Assembly: GCA_015658765.1 (NCBI GenBank)
Contig: DQOE01000232.1
Coordinates: 1-7,919 of the forward strand
Length of the DNA: 7,919 nt
Direction: 5' to 3'
Source of the DNA: Verrucomicrobiota bacterium
Lineage (GTDB): Bacteria > Verrucomicrobiota > Verrucomicrobiia > Limisphaerales > UBA1096
How positions within the stretch are numbered: the first letter of the stretch is position 1; the number at the start of each line of letters is the position of its first letter. The notes beneath the pieces are model-generated. The model ran no database searches. It was not told the DNA's origin and worked only from the letters and a program-made list of their open reading frames with translations. Position numbers and translations under genes: made by a program. Shown one piece after another: positions 6,321 through 7,919 of this stretch.

Positions 6321-7919
6321 TCACGGCTGCCACGCCTTGAACTCCGGCAGGCGGCGCACGTTGGTGAAGCGCGGATCCTTTGCCACGCGATTGTAAATGT
6401 TATCCGCCGCCGCGTTGGTGGCCCGGCGCTGCTTGTCCAGCGCAAGCGCCTTGGCCAAGGTGGCCCACGAATCCGCCGTCCTGTCCCCCTGCGAGGCCTG
6501 CACCGCCGCCAAGTCGTACCAGCCTTCCGGGCTGTCCGGCATCTTGCGGGTGAGCACCACGAGAGCTGACTCGAGTTGTTTCTGGCTGCCGAGATGGTTG
6601 AAAAACTGGGCGGCCATCAACAGGTTGGTCGTGTTGATCGTCGGCTGCTGAATGGCGTGCGCCAGCACATCGACTCCCCGTTGCGCTTGGCCAAGCTGAA
6701 CGTGTGTCGTCGCCAGATCCAGCGCCAGGTCGAAGTTCCCCGGCTCGGCGGCGAGCTTGGCCTCGAGTTGCTTGAGCGCCTCCCGGGCGATCCCGTTTTG
6801 CTGCTCGGCCTTTACGCCTTGGCCAAGGTTTTGATAGACCGACGCGACGGTGAAGCGGGTGCTGATCTCGAGCCCGGGCTGCTTCACCAGCGAGTCGAGC
6901 AGCTTGAGCGCCTGCTCATCCTGCTTGAGGCGCAGGTAGATCGTGGCCAACTCGAGCGTCACCTTGGGGTCGGCGGGGTTGGCTTTGTGCCGCTGTTGCA
7001 GGCCGACGAGTTGCTGCTGTATCTGTTTCACGTCTTGATCGCTCAGGTTGAGCCCCTGCTGCGCGGCTTGGCTGCCGGTGGCCGTCGGCTTGCCCTCGAG
7101 GACGCTGTTGAACCGCTGGATGCCCTGGATCAGGTGGTGGAGCATCGGGCTATCGGGATCGAACCGCTCGTAGGTGGTGACCAGCTCAATGGCGTCATCG
7201 CGCCGGGCCTTCGCCGCCGCCTTGTCACCGGCCTGAAATTCATCGTAGCCAAGCGAGAGCAGCAACTGGGTAAAGTGCGACAGCACCTCCGGGCTGTACG
7301 GGCAAAACGCCCACGCCTGCTTGAGCGCAAAAATATATTCCCGCGTCATCCGCTCCTGTTTCTGCATCATCTCGTCGCGCTTGGTCGCGTCCGCCTCCTT
7401 GGTGATGGCGAGCTTGTAGTTGTTGATGCGCCAACGGTAGATGTCGGCGATCGAGGTTCGCAGCTTGCTGAACGATTTCTGCGCCGGTTCGTCGCGCACG
7501 AACGCCGGGTCGCCGGTGTAGCCGTCGAGATCCCAGCGCTGGTACGTCTTGATGGCCCAGTCGCCGATTTCCTTGATACTCGTGTCGTCGGTGATCCAGT
7601 TGCCAGTAAGGCGGGTCTGGTATTGCGCCCAGAATAGCCGGTCCTTGCGCATCATCTCGTCGGTGATCTCCGGCACCTCGTCGCGGTTGAGCTTCAGGAT
7701 AATGCCGTACGGGGTGAGGTGCGGGTACATCCACTCCAGCGGGAAGCTGACCTCGATGAAAAAGTCGCGCTCCGGGTTTTTGTCGAACAACAGCTTGGCC
7801 AGCTTGGAGTTGATCTGCATTACCGACACCTGTCCGGCCACGGAAACCCGATCGCCGATGCGGTTGACGATCTCGCCCGGCTTGAGCGCCCCGGCTTTCT
7901 CACGGGCATCGGCCTCCTG
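6321..7919 (-). CDS. C-terminal part of a DUF2723/GT117-like protein with TPR repeats (5' truncated by window)
   Basis: The last 532 residues of a larger protein; the frame is open to the right edge, so the start lies beyond 7919. A GTG at 7841 is an internal codon, not a convincing start. The block SFPLEWMYPHLTPYG at visible residues 58-72, followed by ILKLNRD, matches my memory of the C-terminal region of DUF2723 proteins (now linked to glycosyltransferase family 117 / O-mannosyltransferase-like membrane enzymes); the membrane-embedded N-terminal half would be outside the window. No membrane segment is visible here. After an acidic/aromatic middle come TPR-like helical repeats at about 316-348, 392-426 and 460-494 (for example LATIYLRLKQDEQALKLL), probably for protein binding. 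The end, RLPEFKAWQP, is intact. It converges with ptsI, 33 bases apart. Three exact palindrome copies encode LGQA, LGQG and LAKA. A plain TPR protein is the alternative. Confidence 0.65.
   Translation of the reverse strand, partial: QEADAREKAGALKPGEIVNRIGDRVSVAGQVSVMQINSKLAKLLFDKNPERDFFIEVSFPLEWMYPHLTPYGIILKLNRDEVPEITDEMMRKDRLFWAQYQTRLTGNWITDDTSIKEIGDWAIKTYQRWDLDGYTGDPAFVRDEPAQKSFSKLRTSIADIYRWRINNYKLAITKEADATKRDEMMQKQERMTREYIFALKQAWAFCPYSPEVLSHFTQLLLSLGYDEFQAGDKAAAKARRDDAIELVTTYERFDPDSPMLHHLIQGIQRFNSVLEGKPTATGSQAAQQGLNLSDQDVKQIQQQLVGLQQRHKANPADPKVTLELATIYLRLKQDEQALKLLDSLVKQPGLEISTRFTVASVYQNLGQGVKAEQQNGIAREALKQLEAKLAAEPGNFDLALDLATTHVQLGQAQRGVDVLAHAIQQPTINTTNLLMAAQFFNHLGSQKQLESALVVLTRKMPDSPEGWYDLAAVQASQGDRTADSWATLAKALALDKQRRATNAAADNIYNRVAKDPRFTNVRRLPEFKAWQP
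6449..6460. repeat. Dispersed palindrome, 12 bp (CCTTGGCCAAGG)
   Basis: Exact copy in the GT117-like gene, read on the minus strand as TTG GCC AAG (LAK) in the segment TLAKALALD. Confidence 0.85.
6685..6696. repeat. Dispersed palindrome, 12 bp (GCTTGGCCAAGC)
   Basis: Exact copy in the GT117-like gene, read on the minus strand as LGQA, in the turn between the helices of a TPR-like repeat. Confidence 0.85.
6817..6828. repeat. Dispersed palindrome, 12 bp (CCTTGGCCAAGG)
   Basis: Exact copy in the GT117-like gene, read on the minus strand as LGQG (segment YQNLGQGVKAE), again in a helix-turn position. Confidence 0.85.

Noticed and set aside
6576..7637. 353-codon open frame on the plus strand opposite the GT117-like gene
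   Set aside because: Leu/Arg/Val-rich shadow; TPR pattern and the PLEWMYPHLTP block are on the minus strand.

Overview
The window is GC-rich (roughly 60-62% by eye) bacterial chromosomal DNA, almost fully coding. Several traits point to the PVC group, most likely Verrucomicrobiota: a secreted beta-propeller protein with a CxCC motif, a small dimeric-type dUTPase, an HD-domain CCA-adding enzyme, the C-terminal part of a DUF2723/GT117-like protein with TPR repeats, and Shine-Dalgarno sites that are weak except where genes are tightly coupled. This lineage call rests on remembered family habits, not on a search.

Layout. Positions 1-228 are a lower-GC leader with several small inverted repeats and no convincing gene. 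A secreted sialidase-fold (BNR/Asp-box) protein follows at 229-1380 (+). After an 80-base gap with a terminator-like hairpin comes a compact forward cluster: dimeric-type dUTPase (1461-1841), hypoxanthine phosphoribosyltransferase hpt (1855-2397), molybdopterin synthase small subunit moaD (2394-2639, TTG start, 4-base overlap with hpt) and large subunit moaE (2643-3035). The moaE stop and the stop of the convergent CCA tRNA nucleotidyltransferase gene (3032-4366, -) share one palindromic CTAG. A 142-base divergent spacer separates cca from ptsI (PTS Enzyme I, 4509-6287, +). ptsI converges on a gene at 6321-7919 (-) that runs off the right edge and encodes the C-terminal part of a DUF2723/GT117-like protein with TPR-like repeats.

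The forward cluster joins nucleotide-pool enzymes (dUTP removal, purine salvage) to the two subunits that make molybdopterin. MoaD and MoaE must act together and are the most tightly coupled pair; the other links may only reflect shared transcription.

The most unusual signal is a dispersed palindrome, CTTGGCCAAG, often extended to 12-16 bp (for example CGCTTGGCCAAGCG). Eight exact copies occur in 7.9 kb, where about 0.01 would be expected by base composition. Seven lie inside genes, always in a frame read as LGQ or LAK; one sits in the ptsI / GT117-like gap. Several near-copies also occur. It behaves like a HIP1-type or uptake-type dispersed word. A second notable signal is a strong intrinsic-terminator shape (8-bp bulged stem followed by T7) inside the 3' end of ptsI, ahead of its stop codon.
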